Source: Pseudomonas sp. NKUCC02_KPG (GTDB lineage Bacteria > Pseudomonadota > Gammaproteobacteria > Pseudomonadales > Pseudomonadaceae). From it: a stretch of 64,000 nt of DNA. The stretch spans positions 293,177-357,176 of the forward strand of contig NZ_JAHKRC010000003.1 in NCBI RefSeq assembly GCF_019345465.1, in the 5' to 3' direction. Position numbers and translations under genes: made by a program. Under the pieces are notes generated by a model that did no database searches, was not told the DNA's origin, and saw only the letters and a list, made by a program, of their open reading frames with translations. Each line of letters begins with the position of its first letter. The stretch's first letter is position 1. Below are positions 26,463 through 35,571 of this stretch, in pieces.

Positions 26463-27158
26463 TCAGGCGCTCAGGGCCAGGTAACGGTTCTTGATGGTCG
26501 GGTTGGCGCGGAAATCGGCGGCACTGCCTTCGTACACCACGCGGCCTTGCTCCAGTACGTAATGACGGTCGGCCAGCTTGTCGCAGACCATTAGGTTCTG
26601 CTCCACCAACAACACAGGCAGACCATCGTCCTTGATCTTGCGCAGGATTTTCACCAGCTCGTCGACGATCACCGGGGCCAGGCCTTCGGTAGGTTCATCC
26701 AGGATCAGCAGCTTGGGGTCATTGAGCAGTGCCCGTGCGATGGCGAGCATTTGCTGCTCGCCGCCGGACAACGCGTGGCCGGCATTTTTGCGCCGCTCCT
26801 TGAGGCGCGGGAACATGGTGTACACATCCTCCAGTTGCCAGCGGCTGGTTTTGCGTTGAGCAATGCGCAGGTTTTCCTCGACGCTGAGCAGGCGGAAGAT
26901 GCCGCGATGCTCCGGCACCAGGGCCAGTCCTTCGCGGGCGATCTCGAAAATCTTGCGCCCGACCATGTCCTGGCCGTTGAAGCGGATCTGGCCTTTACGC
27001 GGGCAAATGATTCCCAGAATGCTGCGCAAGGTGGTGGTTTTACCCGCGCCGTTGCGGCCCAGCAGCGTCACCAGTTCCCCTGGGTTGACCTGCAGCGAGA
27101 CGCCTTCAAGGACGTGGCTTTTGTCGTAGTAGGAATGGATGTTCTCGACGGTCAGCAT
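26463..27158 (-). CDS. ABC transporter ATPase, LivF type
   Basis: 231 residues. Walker A GRNGAGKTT, Q-loop region, signature ALSGGEQQML and Walker B LLILDEPTEGLAP are intact, with the LivF-like C-terminus. One of two ATPases of a branched-chain amino acid-type importer. Its ATG shares one base with the upstream ATPase stop (TGATG). Confidence 0.92.
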   Translation of the reverse strand: MLTVENIHSYYDKSHVLEGVSLQVNPGELVTLLGRNGAGKTTTLRSILGIICPRKGQIRFNGQDMVGRKIFEIAREGLALVPEHRGIFRLLSVEENLRIAQRKTSRWQLEDVYTMFPRLKERRKNAGHALSGGEQQMLAIARALLNDPKLLILDEPTEGLAPVIVDELVKILRKIKDDGLPVLLVEQNLMVCDKLADRHYVLEQGRVVYEGSAADFRANPTIKNRYLALSA

Positions 27159-27916
27159 CAGGCGGCTTCTCCCAGATAGGCGACACGTACGCGCTCATCG
27201 GCGCGAACAAATTCGGGTGTGCCTTCGACCAGGATCTGGCCGTGGCTCATCACGGTGATGCGCTGGCTGATGGACATGACGATGCTCATGTTGTGCTCGA
27301 TCAGCAGCACCGTGTGATCGCGACCCAGGTCACTGATCAACTGGGTCATGATCGGAATATCGTCAATGCCCATGCCGGACGTCGGTTCGTCGAGCATCAG
27401 CAGCTTGGGTTTGGAGCAGATCGACATGCCCACCTCCAGCACCCGTTGCTGGCCGTGGGACAACTCACCGGCCAGGGTGTCGGCACGCTGGGTCAGTTGC
27501 AGGCGCTCCAGCACCTGATCGGCCATCTCCAGGTGTTCGCGGCGACTGTCCACACGGCGCCAGAAATTCAGGGCCGCCAGACCATCCCGGCCTTGGGCCG
27601 CCAGTCGCAGGTTTTCCCGAACACTGAGGTTTTGAAACAGGCTGGTGAGCTGGAACGAACGGGCCATGCCCAGGCCAACGCGGCCGTGGGACGGCTTCTT
27701 GATGATGTTCTTGCCATCAAACAGAATTGCCCCGCCAGTGGCCTGACGCTCGCCGGTCAGGCAGTGGAACAGGCTGGTCTTGCCCGCGCCGTTGGGGCCG
27801 ATCACGGTATGGATGGTGCCTTGTTCGACGTTGAGGCTGACGCCGTTGACCGCACGAAAGGCGCCATAGGCCAGCTCCAGATTGTCGGTTTGCAGCAGAT
27901 ATTCAGGCGCGCTCAT
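27158..27916 (-). CDS. ABC transporter ATPase, LivG type
   Basis: 252 residues. Walker A GPNGAGKTS, the LivG-like insert after it (GRVGLGMARSFQLTSLFQNLS), signature LSHGQQRVLEV and Walker B LLMLDEPTSGMG. Pairs with the LivF-type ATPase. Overlaps the permease gene upstream by four bases. Confidence 0.92.
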   Translation of the reverse strand: MSAPEYLLQTDNLELAYGAFRAVNGVSLNVEQGTIHTVIGPNGAGKTSLFHCLTGERQATGGAILFDGKNIIKKPSHGRVGLGMARSFQLTSLFQNLSVRENLRLAAQGRDGLAALNFWRRVDSRREHLEMADQVLERLQLTQRADTLAGELSHGQQRVLEVGMSICSKPKLLMLDEPTSGMGIDDIPIMTQLISDLGRDHTVLLIEHNMSIVMSISQRITVMSHGQILVEGTPEFVRADERVRVAYLGEAA

Positions 27917-28923
27917 GGCTGCTCCTCCTGCACGGGCAGGCTGGTTTTACGTTGCCCTTTGATTCGTTCGAACAGGCTCGAGAATCCGCCCCACAAGCCG
28001 CCGCGCATAAACACCACCACCAGAATCAAAATGACCCCCAGCAGCATCAGCCAGCGTGGCCACAGATCAGACAGGAATTCGCCCAGCAACACGATGGAAC
28101 CTGCGCCCAGCAAGGAGCCGAACAAGGACCCGGTACCGCCGACGATGGTCATGATCAGAATGTTTTCCGACATCGCCAGGTCGATATTGGACAGCGGTAC
28201 AAAGTGCAGCAGCATGGCGTAGAGCGCTCCGGCAATACCGGTGACGGCGCCCGAGAGCATAAACACCAGGATTTTGAAATGCCGGGTGTCGTAGCCAATG
28301 GCAGCTGCGCGGGTTTCGTTTTCGCGGATCGCCATCAGCGTGCTGCCAAAAGGCGAGCTGATAACGCGGCGGGCGCCGATGAAAATCAACAGGAACAACA
28401 CCGCGACAAAACCGTAGAAGTAACGTGCGTCGCTCAAGGACATCAGCACGGTGTCACCGATACGGATTTCAGGCCGTGGCACGTTGAGCAGGCCGTTGTC
28501 GCCGCCGGTCCAGTCACTCAGGGTGTAGGTCAGGAAGTACGCCATCTGGCTGAAGGCCAGGGTCAGCATGACGAAGTAGATGCCGGTGCGGCGAATGGCC
28601 AGGGCGCCCACCAGAAACGCCAGGAAACCGCCGGCCAGTGCAGCGCCCAGCAAGGCACTGAACAGCCCCAGGTGCAGATGGATCATCAGCAAGGCGGCGC
28701 AGTAGGCCCCGGCGCCAAAGAAGATCCCTTGGCCGAACGACAACAGCCCGGTGTAGCCCAGCAGCAGGTTGCAGGCCAGAGCTGCCATGGCGAAAATCAG
28801 GATTTCAGTGGCCAGGGTCGCGGAAGGCAACACCAGTGGCAAACCGACCAGTACCGCCACCACCAACAGCAGCATGGAGCGCGACTGGGTTTTGGCGAAG
28901 GGCAGGGGGTTTTTCTCGCTCAT
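27913..28923 (-). CDS. ABC transporter permease, LivM type
   Basis: 336 residues with eight or more hydrophobic segments, beginning LLLVVAVLVGLPLVLPSA. The permease loop (MAIRENETRAAAIGYD) is the LivM coupling-helix motif. The N-terminal 15 residues are polar. One base separates it from the LivH-type gene. Confidence 0.92.
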   Translation of the reverse strand: MSEKNPLPFAKTQSRSMLLLVVAVLVGLPLVLPSATLATEILIFAMAALACNLLLGYTGLLSFGQGIFFGAGAYCAALLMIHLHLGLFSALLGAALAGGFLAFLVGALAIRRTGIYFVMLTLAFSQMAYFLTYTLSDWTGGDNGLLNVPRPEIRIGDTVLMSLSDARYFYGFVAVLFLLIFIGARRVISSPFGSTLMAIRENETRAAAIGYDTRHFKILVFMLSGAVTGIAGALYAMLLHFVPLSNIDLAMSENILIMTIVGGTGSLFGSLLGAGSIVLLGEFLSDLWPRWLMLLGVILILVVVFMRGGLWGGFSSLFERIKGQRKTSLPVQEEQP

Positions 28924-28924
28924 G

Positions 28925-29785
28925 TCAGGCTCTCCCGAACAGGCCGTAAGGCCGCAGCAGAATGACCACGGCCATTGCGCCGTAAATCATCAGGCTCGCC
29001 CCTTGGGGCCAGATAGTTGTCATCAGGCTTTGCACCACGCCCACCAACAGGCCGCCCACCAGCGCACCGCTGAATGAACCCATGCCGCCGATCACCACCA
29101 CCACAAAAGCCACCCCGAGAATTTCCGGGCCGACAAAGGGCTGGGCGCCGCGCAATGGCGCAAACAGCACGCCGGCCACACCGGCGAGTCCAGCGCCCAG
29201 GGCGAACGTCATGGAAAACAGGCGGAAAATGTTGGTGCCCAATAGCGATACGGTTTCCGTGCTTTCACTGCCGGCGCGCACCAGGGCGCCAAAGCGCGTG
29301 CGCTCCAGCAGCAGCCACAGACCGAATCCCACCAGGGCTGAAAACACAATCAGGAACAGGCGATAGTAGGGGTAGACAAAGTCGCCGATCACCAGCACGC
29401 CGCGCAGCAACTGCGGTACGGCGACGCTTTTGCCCACCGGGCCCCAGATCATCACGCTGGCTTCCTGGATGATCAGCGCGATCCCCAGGGTCACCAGAAT
29501 CTGGAACATGTGGGGCAAGTGATAAATCCGCTGGATCAGCAATCGCTCAATCACCCAGGCCAGTGCGGCGACGAGCAAGGGCGCAAGCAGCAGCGACAGC
29601 CAAAAATTGCCGGTCAGGCTGACCGCGGTGTAGCAGATGTAAGCGCCCAGCAGGAAAAACGCGCCGTGGGCGAAGTTGACGAAGTTCAGCAGGCCGAAAA
29701 TGATCGTCAGTCCGACGGCAATCAGAAAGTAGATCATCCCCAGGCCAAGGCCGTTGAGAATCTGAAACAGGTAGAGTTCGAGCAT
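28925..29785 (-). CDS. ABC transporter permease, LivH type
   Basis: 286 residues, polytopic. The family N-terminus (LNGLGLGMIYFLIAVGLTIIFG, about 10-31) with NFVNFAHGAFFLLGAY and the coupling loop FGALVRAGSESTETVSLLG are seen. Forms the heterodimeric channel with the LivM-type permease. Confidence 0.92.
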   Translation of the reverse strand: MLELYLFQILNGLGLGMIYFLIAVGLTIIFGLLNFVNFAHGAFFLLGAYICYTAVSLTGNFWLSLLLAPLLVAALAWVIERLLIQRIYHLPHMFQILVTLGIALIIQEASVMIWGPVGKSVAVPQLLRGVLVIGDFVYPYYRLFLIVFSALVGFGLWLLLERTRFGALVRAGSESTETVSLLGTNIFRLFSMTFALGAGLAGVAGVLFAPLRGAQPFVGPEILGVAFVVVVIGGMGSFSGALVGGLLVGVVQSLMTTIWPQGASLMIYGAMAVVILLRPYGLFGRA

Positions 29786-29854
29786 GCAGATACCCTCTGC
29801 AGGCGATCACGGGTGATCGGCTGCCAGTAGCAAAAGCTGAAGAAGTGCCGGGGC

Positions 29855-31057
29855 TCAGCCCAGAACGCAGCCGGTGTCTTGTACCGGGGCAAACGACTGA
29901 CCGGAGCTGACCACTTGGGCGAGATCGTCCTTGTCACTCATTTGGTCAGCCGGTTTGCCGACCAGCAGGTAGTAATCCTTGATCACCTGATGGTCACCGG
30001 CGCGAATCGATTCGGGGCCGGTCGGGCCTTCGTAGCTCAAGCCCTGCATGGCTTTGGCCACCGTGGGGCCATCGAAACTGCCGGTGGCAGCGATGGTGTC
30101 GAGCATGACCTTGGTACTGATGTAGTCAGCGGCCAGGGGGTAGGTGGGATTGATCCCGTATTTGGCCTTGGTGATCTTGACCAGTTCGCGGTTGAGCGGA
30201 GTATCCACCTGATGCCAGTACTGGGCGCCGAGGTAAACGCCTTCGAGAATGTCGCTGCCCAGTTCCTGGAATTGATCCAGACCAGCCGACCACACCAGCA
30301 GAACGTTCATTCGCTCCTTGATCCCGAAATTCACCGCCTGGCGAAGGGTGTTGGACGACTGGCTGCCAAAGTTGAGCAGCACCAGCACATCGGGCCTGGC
30401 AGCAATGGCATTGGTCAGGTAGCCGGAGAATTCCTGTTCCTGCAGGGAGTGATAGCTGTTGCCGACATGTTCCAGGCCATGCTCCTTCAGCACCTCTTTG
30501 GTGCCCTCGAGCAGTGCTTCGCCGAATACATATTGCGGGGTGATGGTGTACCAGCGCTTGGCCTCGGGCAATCGCTTGATCAGCGGCACCAGGGTTTCGC
30601 GCACGGCGCCGTAGGTGGGCACCGACCAGCGAAACGTCGCCTTGTTGCAGTCCTTGCCGGTTACTTCGTCGGCACCCACGGGGGTCATGAAGACACCGCC
30701 TGCCTTATCCACTTCCTTTGCGACGGCCAGTGCTGAAGACGACAAGGTACAGCCCTGAAAGAAGCGCGCGCCGTCCTGGGCAATCGCCTCCTGTACCTTG
30801 CGCACCGCCTTGCCGGCGTTGCCCTCGGTGTCGATCACCTTGTAGTTCAGGGGTCTGCCCAGCAACTGCGGATACTGCTCTACCGCCAGGCGCGAGCCCA
30901 TGTCGGCGAACTTGCCATAACTGGCAAAGGCACCGGACATGGACTTGAGGCCATAGAAGGTAAAGGGTTCGGAGGCGAAGGCATGGCGCATGCCCAGCGG
31001 AAGGCTCAGGGCACTGGCAGCGGCCAGGCTTGCTTTCAACAAAGTGCGACGTTGCAT
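29855..31057 (-). CDS. Periplasmic substrate-binding protein (LivK/AmiC type), Tat-like signal
   Basis: 400 residues. The N-terminus MQRRTLLKASLAAASALSLP carries a twin-arginine motif (RRTLLK) and is cleaved near AFA. The mature protein has type-I periplasmic binding folds (FYGLKSMSGAFASYGKFADMG; TPQYVFGEALLEGTKEVLKEHG). It should deliver the ligand to the permeases encoded downstream. The link with a carbamoyl/amide hydrolase and an amidase suggests an amide or ureido ligand. GGGAG lies nine bases before the ATG. Confidence 0.9.
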   Translation of the reverse strand: MQRRTLLKASLAAASALSLPLGMRHAFASEPFTFYGLKSMSGAFASYGKFADMGSRLAVEQYPQLLGRPLNYKVIDTEGNAGKAVRKVQEAIAQDGARFFQGCTLSSSALAVAKEVDKAGGVFMTPVGADEVTGKDCNKATFRWSVPTYGAVRETLVPLIKRLPEAKRWYTITPQYVFGEALLEGTKEVLKEHGLEHVGNSYHSLQEQEFSGYLTNAIAARPDVLVLLNFGSQSSNTLRQAVNFGIKERMNVLLVWSAGLDQFQELGSDILEGVYLGAQYWHQVDTPLNRELVKITKAKYGINPTYPLAADYISTKVMLDTIAATGSFDGPTVAKAMQGLSYEGPTGPESIRAGDHQVIKDYYLLVGKPADQMSDKDDLAQVVSSGQSFAPVQDTGCVLG

Positions 31058-31151
31058 GGGGAAACTCCCTGGTTTGATTAGTTATTGGCAGGAGTAGCAA
31101 TGGCAAACGGCGGATCATGGCCTGTGGGCAGGCCTTTTATTGGCACAGCGA

Positions 31152-31922
31152 TTAGTGGTTGTGATCGAATTCCAGCAGGAAATGCGGGCTGACCTGGCCC
31201 TCGAGGGCGGTCATATGATGTTCGGCGTCGCACATGTGTTCGTGCATCAGGCTGCGCACAGAGGCTTCGTCCTCTGCTTGCAAGGCAATCAGCAGTTGCT
31301 TGTGATAGTCGAGGTTGGCGGCGTCGAACTGCTTGCGCTTGGGTTTGTAGGCTTTCTTCAGCACCACCAGGTCGCGCAGCAGATCGTTGAGAAATTGCGC
31401 CATGAAACTCAGCAGTGGATTGGGGCATGCCCGTGCCAGCAGGTTATGAAATTCCAGCTCTGCCAGCCGCTGTTCCCGTTGTCCGGCTTCACTGTCTTCG
31501 GGGGCGCTGCAAAAATCCACGTTGGCTTGCAGGGCCAGATAGTCCTCGGCACTCAGTCGGCCAATCACCGACACCGCGAGTTCGACTTCGATCACCTTGC
31601 GCAACTGGTAAACCTGTTCGCCATCCAGGTGCTGAAAGTGCAGGTAGTTGCGCAGGGCTCGACTGGCGGGCTCGGTCCCGGCCTGATTCAGGTAGGCGCC
31701 GCCGCTGGGGCCGGTGCGGGTGTTGACCAGGCCTTCGACTTCCAGCGCCTTGAGTGCTTCGCGGGCAGAGCCCTTGGAGCACTGAAAGCTCTCCATCAGC
31801 TCCCGCTCCGTGGGCAACCGGTCACCGGGCTTGAGTGCGTCGGTGACGATCGAGCGCTTGACCGACTCGACAATCACATCGGAGAGCTTCTGGCGTTTAC
31901 GGTGCAGGGGGCGACTGAGCAT
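31152..31922 (-). CDS. GntR/FadR-family transcriptional regulator
   Basis: 256 residues. An N-terminal winged helix (about 10-80, LPTERELMESFQCSKGSAREAL, with EVEGLVNTRTGPSGG as the wing) is followed by an all-helical FCD ligand-binding domain whose metal-type residues include D/H positions in EFHNLLARACPNP and MHEHMCDAEHH. It lies first in the operon, on the same strand as the transporter. A nested palindrome directly upstream is the probable autoregulatory operator. No good Shine-Dalgarno sequence precedes the ATG. Confidence 0.9.
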   Translation of the reverse strand: MLSRPLHRKRQKLSDVIVESVKRSIVTDALKPGDRLPTERELMESFQCSKGSAREALKALEVEGLVNTRTGPSGGAYLNQAGTEPASRALRNYLHFQHLDGEQVYQLRKVIEVELAVSVIGRLSAEDYLALQANVDFCSAPEDSEAGQREQRLAELEFHNLLARACPNPLLSFMAQFLNDLLRDLVVLKKAYKPKRKQFDAANLDYHKQLLIALQAEDEASVRSLMHEHMCDAEHHMTALEGQVSPHFLLEFDHNH

Positions 31923-31927
31923 ATTTT

Positions 31928-31966
31928 CTATTTATCGTATTAATGCGGATTAATAGTAATAAATAG
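31928..31966. promoter_or_regulatory. Nested palindromic operator upstream of GntR regulator
   Basis: Inner repeat TATTAAT-GCGG-ATTAATA (31938-31955) sits inside an outer repeat CTATTTAT (31928-31935) and ATAAATAG (31959-31966). Both pairs are perfect. The site starts six bases before the regulator ATG, so binding would block transcription or translation initiation. Confidence 0.7.
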
Positions 31967-32072
31967 CGCCGAGCCCGATGAGTCAACAACAGGCCCGGGG
32001 AGGTGTCGTTTTCAATGGAAAAGGGTCGGTAACGGATAAGAAACGGCAGGGCGGGGTACTGCAGTGATGCTA

Positions 32073-32123
32073 TCGCGAGCGAGCCCGCTCCCACATCCCC
32101 TGTGGGAGCGGGCTTGCTCGCGA
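32073..32123. repeat. REP doublet (family B)
   Basis: TCGCGAGCGAGCCCGCTCCCACA (23 bases, 32073-32095) and its exact-type inverse tgtgggagcgggcttgctcg (from 32101) are separated by five bases. This is the common Pseudomonas REP that folds into a strong hairpin. It lies between the regulator and a GNAT gene. Confidence 0.85.
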
Positions 32124-32145
32124 GGCAGGTTACTCGTTCGACAGC

Positions 32146-33003
32146 TCAGCCAATGGCCTGGGAAACCAGTGCGAACTGGTGTACGAAGTCGCCAGGCTGC
32201 GGGGGCGTACCTAGAGCCATCTGGGTTACGCGGTCCACCGGTTCAAGGCCCGCCAGGGTCAGCCATTCACCCAGGCCGCTATCCATCGGGACGTCGATGC
32301 GCACAAATTGGTTGGGGATCCGGGCGAGCAGGGTGGCGATCAGGTGCCTGGCCTGGCGGGTGTTTTGTGCAATGACAGGGCCAATGCAGTGACCGCGTCC
32401 GGCCCGGCGCAACAGGGCAAACGCCTGTAGTTGACCCTCGCGCACGATCCCCGCCGAGTGCACGATCATGTCATGCAACTGCTCGAAGAGGGCGCTTCGG
32501 TCCAGCCCGCTGCCTGCGTTGGCCAGCAACAGTTGCCGGGCCTGATCCTGTTCGCAGAGGTCACGCAGCTGCTCATCTTCTGCAAGGGGTTCAAGTGTCA
32601 CGGCGTGGGCCAGGCCCTGGCGCTGTTCAATGGTGCCGAACTCGACAAAGCCCTGGCTCAGGTACAGCGGGACGCCAGCAACGGAGGCATTGAGGATCGG
32701 AGTGCCTGGCTGGCAAGCGTCGAGTGCCTGTTCCATCAGCAGGCGGCCAATGCCCTGGCCCTGAAAATCGGGGCTGACCACCACCAGGCCAATGGTTGCA
32801 AAGTCGCCCTGGGGGCAGGCAAATGCCGTACCGATCAAACGCTCATCGACCGTCGCTACAAATCCTTTGAAGACCCGCTGCAACAGGCCCCAGTCTTCCA
32901 GTCGGTGGGGCCAGTCCAGTTGCGAGGACAGCCCGTGGGCTGCGGGTAAATCGGCCTGGGTCATGGGACGATAAATACAGGCACTCGTGTGCAGCGCGGA
33001 CAT
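32146..33003 (-). CDS. GNAT N-acetyltransferase with two GNAT-like halves
   Basis: 285 residues from ATG 33003 (AAGGAG eight bases upstream; the frame to 33060 has no such site). The N-terminal half has the acetyl-CoA loop FQGQGIGRLLMEQAL and VVVSPD strand; the C-terminal half (about 150-285) repeats the fold weakly, a layout common in amino-acid-modifying GNATs. Substrate unknown. Confidence 0.83.
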   Translation of the reverse strand: MSALHTSACIYRPMTQADLPAAHGLSSQLDWPHRLEDWGLLQRVFKGFVATVDERLIGTAFACPQGDFATIGLVVVSPDFQGQGIGRLLMEQALDACQPGTPILNASVAGVPLYLSQGFVEFGTIEQRQGLAHAVTLEPLAEDEQLRDLCEQDQARQLLLANAGSGLDRSALFEQLHDMIVHSAGIVREGQLQAFALLRRAGRGHCIGPVIAQNTRQARHLIATLLARIPNQFVRIDVPMDSGLGEWLTLAGLEPVDRVTQMALGTPPQPGDFVHQFALVSQAIG

Positions 33004-33056
33004 GGTGAATCTCCTTGGACATGTACGCACTATGTACCGGCATTGCGCCTTCGCTT

Positions 33057-33776
33057 TCAACCCCCGGGCATGACCTCATGCCTGGCTGACACAATGCTTG
33101 CCACCTGCCGTGGCTGGCAGTTGAGGTAGGCCGAGGATTGCAGCCAGCGCTTGTCGGGGTACCAGGCGAACATGAACTGGCCATTCTTGAGCTTGTCGAC
33201 CACCTTGCGCGCCACTTGCGGGCGTACTGCCGGGCAGCCAAGGCTGCGGCCGATACGGCCCTGGGTCTTGCTCCACAGCGGATTAACGTAATCTGCGGGG
33301 TGGATCACGATCGCCCGTTCGCGGGCCTGATCATTGATGCCCGGCTCCAGGCCGTCCATGCGCAACGAATAGCCGTGGCTGCCGACATAGCTTTCCTGCG
33401 TACTGAACAGCCCAAGGCTGGACTGGTTGCTGCCTTCGGTGTTGGAGAAACTGGTGGCGAAGTTCTCGCCGGATTCTTTTCCGTGGGCCACCAGATCTCG
33501 TAGAACCAACGTCTTGCGGTTCAGGTCAAAGATCCAGAGCCGTCGTGCCGTTGAAGGCTGGGAGAAGTCGATCACGGCCAGATGCTGGGCCTGCTTGGCA
33601 CCATTGTTGACCGCGCATTGCATGGCACTCAGAGCGCTTTTCAGGGCCTGCGGGTTGAGTTCGGGGGCGGCATGGCTGAGTTTGCTGAGCAGTTGGGGAT
33701 TGGCAGCGTATGCAGTGCTGCAGGTTGCAGCCAGTGCGAGGGCTGCGAAACAAAGGCGACGTAAAAAGATAAGCAT
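33057..33776 (-). CDS. Murein L,D-transpeptidase catalytic-domain protein (YkuD_2 type)
   Basis: 239 residues. A signal peptide is cleaved near AYAAN (about 25). The catalytic segment has H159 in IVIHPADYV and nucleophile C181 in GRSLGCPAV, with SHGYSLRMDGLE between. These periplasmic enzymes make or edit 3-3 peptidoglycan crosslinks or attach lipoproteins. It is divergent from a second, larger L,D-transpeptidase 144 bases away. Confidence 0.88.
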   Translation of the reverse strand: MLIFLRRLCFAALALAATCSTAYAANPQLLSKLSHAAPELNPQALKSALSAMQCAVNNGAKQAQHLAVIDFSQPSTARRLWIFDLNRKTLVLRDLVAHGKESGENFATSFSNTEGSNQSSLGLFSTQESYVGSHGYSLRMDGLEPGINDQARERAIVIHPADYVNPLWSKTQGRIGRSLGCPAVRPQVARKVVDKLKNGQFMFAWYPDKRWLQSSAYLNCQPRQVASIVSARHEVMPGG

Positions 33777-33920
33777 AAATAGCGTGTTCTCGATGATGTC
33801 AGGCCGGCAATCCTGCGCCGATAACTTGGCGATCCTGCGTTAGATGCTAGCCTGTGGGTTTACCGTAACTGCAGATTCAGTTGATGTACCTGGTGACGGC
33901 CCTTAATTGGAGTTAAGCAG

Positions 33921-35480
33921 TTGTTCAAAAAACGCGCATTTTACTTGAGCATTGTCCTGCTGACTGCGCCATTGGTCGCTGTAGCCGATCCCCTACCTGA
34001 GGGTTCCCTGAGTCCGGTTCAGCAGGCACTCAGTCAACTGCCCCAGGACTGCCCGGGCCTGGCGGCGCGAGTCAATGGGGCTGCCAAACAACTGCTGCAG
34101 GGTTTTTATCTGGGGCAAAACGATCAGTTGGTCTGGACCGACAACCAACGCCTGAGCGCCTTGCAGTCGGCACTGGGGCAGTTGGCGGATGACGGTCTGA
34201 ACCCTGACAACTACAAGCTGCCAGCCACTCGGGACGTGTGCGCCGATATCGAGATCAGCCAGCAGTACCTGCAGGCATTGCAGGATCTGCACTATGGGCG
34301 TCTGCCCCAGTCGCAGTTCGAGCCGGTATGGCATGCCAGCGAGGTGCCGCAAGACCGTCAGGCGCGGATTCTGGCCCTGGCAGGACCCGGCCTGAACGAT
34401 ATTCCCCGTGCCTTTGCCCAGGCGCGTCCCCAAGGCGAGCTGTATCAGAACTTGCGCCGGGTCTATGCCCGCCAGCGTCTGCAACCACTGCCACAATGGC
34501 AGCCTCTGGCCAGCGGCCCCTTGTTGCGGCCCGGCATGCAGGATGCCCGGGTGCCCGAACTGGCCCGACGGCTGCTCAACGAAGGCTACCTGAACCACCT
34601 GCCGGCTTCTGTCGATCACACCTACACCAATGAGCTGGCGGCAGCCGTGAAGAGCTTTCAGCTTGATCACTCGCTGCAGGCCGACGGTGTGATCGGGGCA
34701 GGGACCTTGAAAGAGCTGAATATCAGCCCCCGGGATCGGCTCGAACAGCTGCGCATCAACCTTGAGCGATTTCGCTGGATAGCCCAGGATTTTGAGCCTG
34801 ACAGCCTCCTGATCAATGTGCCTGCTGCACAATTGACCGTGTACCAGAATGGCGTGCCCGTGTGGCAGACCCGCACCCAGGTTGGCCGTGCCGAGCGTCA
34901 GACGCCGTTGCTCAAATCCAGGGTGAATCGCTTGACCCTGAATCCGACCTGGACCATCCCGCCGACCATTTTCCGCGAAGACAAACTGCCGCAGATCCGC
35001 CGCGATCCGTCTTTCCTCAGCCGCCAGGACCTGCAGATAGTGGACAGCAATGGCCAGCCGCTGGCGGCCCAGGACATCGACTGGGACCGCCCGGGCAATA
35101 TCCTTCTGCGTCAGGGCGCGGGGCCGAGAAACCCCCTGGGCCGAATTGCCATCCGGTTTCCCAACCCGTTCTCGGTGTACTTGCACGACACCCCTAGCCA
35201 GGCGTTGTTCAGCAAGGGACCGCGGGCTTTCAGTTCGGGCTGTGTGCGGGTCGAGTCGGTCTTCCAGCTGCGTGACTTGCTGGTGACACCGGCCGAGAAG
35301 GCCCGTACCGAAGAGCTGTTGAGTACGGGATTGACCCATGAATTCAGATTGTCCCGGCCGATGCCGATCTTGATGACCTACTGGACGGCCCAGGCGAACA
35401 AGGATGGAAAAGTGACCTATGCGCCAGACATCTACAACCATGACCCGGCTTTGATTGCGGCGTTGGCCGGAAAGAAATAA
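33921..35480 (+). CDS. L,D-transpeptidase, YcbB/LdtD type
   Basis: 519 residues from TTG 33921, which has GGAG eight bases upstream. A signal peptide ends near AVADP (about 23). A scaffold domain follows, then a peptidoglycan-binding region (about 205-275, LLNEGYL...VKSFQLDHSLQADGVIG) and a YkuD catalytic domain with the SVYLHDTP histidine and nucleophile C441 in FSSGCVRVES. The family makes 3-3 crosslinks in periplasmic murein and can bypass beta-lactam-sensitive enzymes. A REP element lies just after the stop. Confidence 0.93.
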   Translation: MFKKRAFYLSIVLLTAPLVAVADPLPEGSLSPVQQALSQLPQDCPGLAARVNGAAKQLLQGFYLGQNDQLVWTDNQRLSALQSALGQLADDGLNPDNYKLPATRDVCADIEISQQYLQALQDLHYGRLPQSQFEPVWHASEVPQDRQARILALAGPGLNDIPRAFAQARPQGELYQNLRRVYARQRLQPLPQWQPLASGPLLRPGMQDARVPELARRLLNEGYLNHLPASVDHTYTNELAAAVKSFQLDHSLQADGVIGAGTLKELNISPRDRLEQLRINLERFRWIAQDFEPDSLLINVPAAQLTVYQNGVPVWQTRTQVGRAERQTPLLKSRVNRLTLNPTWTIPPTIFREDKLPQIRRDPSFLSRQDLQIVDSNGQPLAAQDIDWDRPGNILLRQGAGPRNPLGRIAIRFPNPFSVYLHDTPSQALFSKGPRAFSSGCVRVESVFQLRDLLVTPAEKARTEELLSTGLTHEFRLSRPMPILMTYWTAQANKDGKVTYAPDIYNHDPALIAALAGKK

Positions 35481-35484
35481 GAAC

Positions 35485-35515
35485 TGTAGTCGCTGACGAG
35501 CGGTGCGAGGCTGCG
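35485..35515 (+). repeat. REP element (family A), single
   Basis: tgtagtcgctgacgagcggt followed by gcgaggctgcg matches the arms at 8185 and 53715. It lies five bases after the transpeptidase stop. Confidence 0.75.
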
Positions 35516-35571
35516 CCTTCGCAAGCCAGCCGCTAGTATTGGCATCCCGATCATTACCCGTGAGTGCCCTC

